9,008 nucleotides of DNA from Gammaproteobacteria bacterium (GTDB lineage Bacteria; Pseudomonadota; Gammaproteobacteria; Nitrosococcales; Methylophagaceae), in contig NVVP01000010.1 of assembly GCA_002402245.1 (NCBI GenBank), positions 43,508 to 52,515 of the forward strand. Reading direction: 5' to 3'. Below the pieces are notes generated by a model. It was not told the DNA's origin, ran no database searches, and saw nothing but the letters and a program-made list of their open reading frames with translations. Made by a program: the position numbers and the translations under genes. Positions 6,667 through 9,008 of this stretch are shown one piece after another; the stretch's first letter is position 1; each line of letters begins with the position of its first letter.

Positions 6667-6676
6667 GTGTATTTAT
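6641..6676. repeat. Nested dyad over the EAL-GGDEF promoter, candidate operator
   Basis: ATAAATACA (6641-6649) is perfectly inverted as TGTATTTAT (6668-6676). Inside it TCTC (6650-6653) and GAGA (6659-6662) form a second dyad. The outer arms cover part of the -10 and the bases just upstream of the -35, so a dimeric protein bound there would block polymerase. The regulator is unknown. Confidence 0.45.
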
Positions 6677-6687
6677 GTGTAGGTTTT

Positions 6688-6715
6688 CTAAATGAAGATA
6701 GGAACAATCATTTAG
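6688..6715. repeat. 8-bp inverted repeat upstream of the EAL-GGDEF promoter
   Basis: CTAAATGA (6688-6695) and TCATTTAG (6708-6715) are perfectly inverted with a 12-base gap. It lies roughly 22 to 50 bp upstream of the -35, a position used by activators. It has no T-run and is unlike a terminator. Confidence 0.35.
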
Positions 6716-6747
6716 GTGTTACTTGGCAATAATCAAGATTTAACCCT

Positions 6748-6786
6748 AAAAAAAATCCTTACTAGAACAATGCCTAGTAAGGATTT
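6748..6786 (-). terminator. Strong rho-independent terminator of the porin gene
   Basis: A 13-bp perfect stem (6753-6765 with 6774-6786) and an 8-base loop is followed on the minus strand by a run of eight T (6755-6748). An outer ACCCTAA / TTAGGGT pair (6743-6749 and 6785-6791) could compete with it. It begins 35 bp after the porin stop and isolates the EAL-GGDEF gene. Confidence 0.9.
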
Positions 6787-6820
6787 AGGGTCATAAGTTT
6801 ATTAACTTAATCTTTTTCGT

Positions 6821-8194
6821 TTACCATTTAGCTTGTGCACGGAACTTGATAGCAGAAGGCTCTTGATCTGTGTCAGCGCCATTTTGATCCCATGATGTAA
6901 TGTGGTCATAGTTCAGCATTAAACGAACGTTTTGAGTTGGGTAGTAGTTCAAACCAATTGTCCATTTCTTCGCTTCGTCATCACCCGCAAGGTTGCCATC
7001 ATCAATGTCTAAGCTTTCAAAGCGAGCTGCAACTTGCCATGCACCTGCAGAAGATTTAGGTTTAACACCTGATGTGTAACCTTTTTTCCATTTTAATGAT
7101 TCGCCAGTCAAGAAATAACCTGCTTCAATTGCAAAACCATCAATATCGATATCATTGTTAGCGATTGCACTATCTGCTGAGTAATCTAAGTATTCTGCCA
7201 TTGCGTGGAATGAACCATACACACCTAAAGCATCAATAGTAAAGGCATCTGAACCATCATAATCGCCAGCTGCAATACTACCTGAGCTGATTTTAGTATG
7301 ATCTTTATGAGCCACTAAATGTTGTGAAAACTTAAAGCTACTTTCATTGTCGCTGACATTCATATAACCAGCACCAATTTGTAGAAGATGGTTTTTATCT
7401 TCCATATAAGGTAGGAATGAACCACGTAAGGCAAAAGTCGTACCGGTGTCATCTTCATCGGTGTAACCACCTTTGATTGAACCAACAGTGACACTACTTG
7501 CTAATGTCCATGAATAATCTTTGGCTGCCAATGATACAACTGCACCACTTTGACGAGCAGGTGAGATGTTGCTGTCAGCGAACAGTGGACGGTCCATAAA
7601 GGTCATGTATTTTGAGCTGACTTTAGTGTTTAAACCAAAAGGAATATGTGATTGACCTAATTTTAAACCAAATTTAGTATCGTTAAATTTAGTACTGTAT
7701 TTAATGTAGGCATCTTTAACGACTACTTCTTTGCTGTCAGAGTTGTTACCTGTTGCGAAATCAGCTTCAAATTTGTAGCCCCAATCGTAAACGCTACCTT
7801 GGAAACCTAAACGAGCACGACGTAATTCAGTACCATCCCAATCATCACTTGAGTTATTAGAGTCAGCATCAGCTGAGACTGCATCCCACATTACACGACC
7901 GATAGGTTGGAAAGACCAGTTGCCATCTGTGCTAGCAATTTTAAGTTTACCTTTAGTGGTTACTTTAACGCCTGATTTACCTGCTTTTTCAACTTTAGCA
8001 TCAGTGGCATCAAATGCTTCTTTATCTGCTCTAGCTGCGCTTGTTAGTAAGTCGAAGTCTTGTGCGCTGATAGTACCTTTGTCGCGCAATACTTTAAGAA
8101 GGTCAACCATTGCATCGTTGTTAGCTTGTGCTGGGGCAACTGCCGCGCCAAATAGTGTTGCTGCAATTAAAAGAGATGTTGTTTTAAGTTTCAA
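6821..8194 (-). CDS. Phosphate-selective porin, OprO/OprP family
   Basis: This 457-residue outer-membrane protein has a signal peptide at 1-24 (cleavage after AQA). A short helical N-terminal segment follows (DLLKVLRDKGTISAQDFDLL, 31-50), as is common in the Porin_O_P family. The beta-barrel has typical family blocks: RRARLGFQGSVYDWGYKFEADF (125-146), LKLGQSHIPFGL (177-188) and KYMTFMDRPL. A late strand reads WTIGLNYYPTQNVRLMLNYDH, and the last residue is Trp, an aromatic end suited to the BAM insertion signal. Family members pass phosphate or polyphosphate; selectivity here cannot be read from sequence. The start is TTG at 8194: it has GAGGAT six bases upstream and gives a clean signal peptide. 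Extending the frame to the TTG at 8287 would add a 31-residue tail that fits no signal peptide. A Pho box lies upstream, so induction in phosphate starvation is expected. Arsenate could also enter by this route (inference). Confidence 0.87.
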   Translation of the reverse strand: MKLKTTSLLIAATLFGAAVAPAQANNDAMVDLLKVLRDKGTISAQDFDLLTSAARADKEAFDATDAKVEKAGKSGVKVTTKGKLKIASTDGNWSFQPIGRVMWDAVSADADSNNSSDDWDGTELRRARLGFQGSVYDWGYKFEADFATGNNSDSKEVVVKDAYIKYSTKFNDTKFGLKLGQSHIPFGLNTKVSSKYMTFMDRPLFADSNISPARQSGAVVSLAAKDYSWTLASSVTVGSIKGGYTDEDDTGTTFALRGSFLPYMEDKNHLLQIGAGYMNVSDNESSFKFSQHLVAHKDHTKISSGSIAAGDYDGSDAFTIDALGVYGSFHAMAEYLDYSADSAIANNDIDIDGFAIEAGYFLTGESLKWKKGYTSGVKPKSSAGAWQVAARFESLDIDDGNLAGDDEAKKWTIGLNYYPTQNVRLMLNYDHITSWDQNGADTDQEPSAIKFRAQAKW

Positions 8195-8200
8195 GGGATT

Positions 8201-8206
8201 ATCCTC
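8201..8206 (-). promoter_or_regulatory. Ribosome binding site deciding the TTG start of the porin
   Basis: GAGGAT on the minus strand lies six bases before TTG at 8194-8192. It is the only good match in the leader and no ATG or GTG alternative exists in the frame before the signal peptide. Confidence 0.75.
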
Positions 8207-8228
8207 ATTAATTAATAATAAAAGCTGG

Positions 8229-8244
8229 TCGGAGTCATGTCCGA
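8229..8244 (-). repeat. Short hairpin in the porin leader
   Basis: TCGGA (8229-8233) and TCCGA (8240-8244) form a 5-bp stem with a 6-base loop. It falls within the predicted untranslated leader of about 75 bases, about 23 bases upstream of the ribosome binding site. A second small dyad, GCTGA / TCAGC, is at 8261-8276 next to the expected transcript start. Significance is uncertain. Confidence 0.3.
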
Positions 8245-8276
8245 GTGGGCACACATTAACGCTGATATATTTCAGC

Positions 8277-8308
8277 TTTATGAACAAGGTGTGACAGTTT
8301 TGTGACAG
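8277..8308 (-). promoter_or_regulatory. Pho box and PhoB-type promoter of the porin
   Basis: On the minus strand CTGTCAC-AAAA-CTGTCAC occupies 8308-8291: two identical 7-bp repeats with the 4-bp AT spacer and 11-bp period of the PhoB consensus. A -10-like CATAAA follows at 8282-8277, eight bases after the second repeat. This is slightly closer than the ten bases in well-known Pho promoters. As usual for such promoters there is no good -35; the Pho box takes its place. It points to activation by PhoB when phosphate is limiting. Confidence 0.85.
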
Positions 8309-8449
8309 CTATTAATTCGGGAAGATTAGGAAATAAAAAACTAGGGGATAAATACGATAAAATTAGTTAAGCTGTTGATATGTATTGAAAGTGGGTTTTT
8401 TTTAGGCCAGTTCTACTATGTTGCTTTTATACAACAAAGGGCTGTTTTA

Positions 8450-8478
8450 CTTGAAATTTAGTATTTATGTCTCAATAT
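8450..8478 (+). promoter_or_regulatory. Sigma32-like promoter of fxsA
   Basis: CTTGAAA (8450-8456) is a perfect sigma32 -35. After 14 bp comes CTCAATAT (8471-8478), which agrees with CCCCATnT at five of seven fixed positions. Transcription would start near 8485, about 30 bp before the fxsA ATG. The same TTGAAA could serve sigma70, but its -10 would be poor. The rest of the spacer 8309-8449 holds only a T-run at 8396-8403 without a stem and a weak TGTTG / CAACA dyad at 8419-8436. Confidence 0.45.
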
Positions 8479-8516
8479 AGCGGGTATGTTTACTGTCATA
8501 TAAAGAGTGGTAATGT

Positions 8517-8966
8517 ATGTTTCGTGTCTTATTGTTAGGTTTTTTACTGATACCTTTAATTGAAATCTACTTTCTAATTCAGGTAGGGGAAGTGATTGGT
8601 GCGGGTTGGACTATTCTTGCGATCGTCGCTACGGCTGTCATCGGGGTTAATTTACTGCGAGCCCAAGGCGCATCGACCTTATTGCGAGCACAGGCTAATA
8701 TGCGCCAAGGCAGTTTACCTGCGATGGAGATGATGGAAGGCATTGTATTGGCTGCAAGCGGAATATTGTTATTGACGCCGGGGTTTTTCACCGACTTTTT
8801 TGGTTTTATCTTATTAGTACCTTTCTGCCGGCAATCCCTTATAAGAAAGATAGGTGGACAATTTACTGTGCGTGGTCAGGCTCGGTATACACATCAGACT
8901 CAAAATGATTCGACTATTATTGAAGGTGAAATTGTCGACAACAAGGAAGACCGACACTTAAAGTAA
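8517..8966 (+). CDS. fxsA: FxsA family inner-membrane protein
   Basis: The 149-residue protein carries the FxsA pattern: a hydrophobic N-terminus with IPLIEIYFLIQVGEVIG (12-28), a second hydrophobic segment at about 32-46 and a polar stretch with GSLPAMEMMEGIVLAASG. Then comes the hallmark LLTPGFFTDFFGFILLVP (85-102). The cytoplasmic tail ends in TIIEGEIVD, common in the family. FxsA was named for suppressing F exclusion of phage T7 when overproduced in E. coli; its everyday role is unknown. The ATG at 8517 is preceded by GAGTGG six bases upstream; another ATG at 8513 is out of frame. In gammaproteobacteria fxsA commonly precedes groES-groEL, which fits the heat-shock promoter found directly after it. 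Confidence 0.92.
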   Translation: MFRVLLLGFLLIPLIEIYFLIQVGEVIGAGWTILAIVATAVIGVNLLRAQGASTLLRAQANMRQGSLPAMEMMEGIVLAASGILLLTPGFFTDFFGFILLVPFCRQSLIRKIGGQFTVRGQARYTHQTQNDSTIIEGEIVDNKEDRHLK

Positions 8967-8983
8967 GTTTTTCACTTTGAACA

Positions 8984-9008
8984 CTTGAAGTTTATTTTAA
9001 TGGCCCCA
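8984..9008 (+). promoter_or_regulatory. Sigma32 heat-shock promoter, cut by window end; probably for groESL
   Basis: CTTGAAG (8984-8990) and, 13 bp later, CCCCA (9004-9008) match the sigma32 -35 and the first part of its CCCCATnT -10. The promoter starts 18 bp after the fxsA stop. Its position downstream of fxsA is where groES-groEL normally begins in gammaproteobacteria, so those genes are expected just beyond the window. Confidence 0.75.

Noticed and set aside
7920..8294. Plus-strand open frame opposite the porin N-terminus (124 codons)
   Set aside because: It reads through the porin signal peptide region, its leader and part of the Pho box; no family features.
8396..8403. Run of eight T that could end a terminator
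   Set aside because: No GC-rich inverted repeat precedes it on the plus strand, and no gene ends nearby in that direction.
8494..8504. CTGTCAT followed by ATAA, a possible second Pho box before fxsA
   Set aside because: Only one of the two 7-bp repeats is present; the next bases (AGAGTGG) do not match.

Overview
The window looks like a piece of a gammaproteobacterial chromosome of moderate to low GC. The pointers are a YgiM-type SH3/anchor protein, an FxsA membrane protein lying just upstream of what looks like a groES heat-shock promoter, an OprO/OprP-type porin behind a Pho box, and an EAL-CBS-GGDEF signalling protein. The genus cannot be fixed from the sequence alone.

Layout, left to right. 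Positions 1-1085 (+) carry the 3' part of an HNH endonuclease gene that runs off the left edge. It is visibly AT-richer than the rest and has an accessory-gene character. After a short spacer with a 7-bp inverted repeat comes a leftward arsenic module: arsJ (1269-2477, -), preceded with a 2-bp gap by its partner glyceraldehyde-3-phosphate dehydrogenase gene (2480-3493, -). Upstream of these, also leftward, is ygiM (3525-4205), whose stop codon sits in the loop of a rho-independent terminator. Divergent from ygiM is arsC (4387-4821, +), a thioredoxin-type arsenate reductase. It converges on a leftward EAL-CBS-GGDEF gene (4834-6606), and a long hairpin spans both stops. The EAL-CBS-GGDEF gene has a good sigma70-like promoter embedded in a nested dyad. 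Next is a leftward phosphate-selective porin (6821-8194) with a strong terminator, a TTG start behind a good ribosome binding site, and a near-perfect Pho box. The right end holds fxsA (8517-8966, +), flanked by two sigma32-like promoters. The second is cut by the window end and probably drives groESL.

How the genes may work together. Arsenate is a phosphate analogue. The Pho-box porin could let phosphate, and inadvertently arsenate, cross the outer membrane when phosphate is scarce. Inside, two detoxification routes are encoded. ArsC reduces arsenate to arsenite, but no arsenite pump or ArsR is in view. The dedicated GAPDH can form 1-arseno-3-phosphoglycerate, which ArsJ exports. The functional link between porin and arsenic genes is inference from proximity and chemistry. 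The arsJ/GAPDH pairing itself is an established gene association. I see no CRISPR array, tRNA, rRNA or intact insertion sequence.
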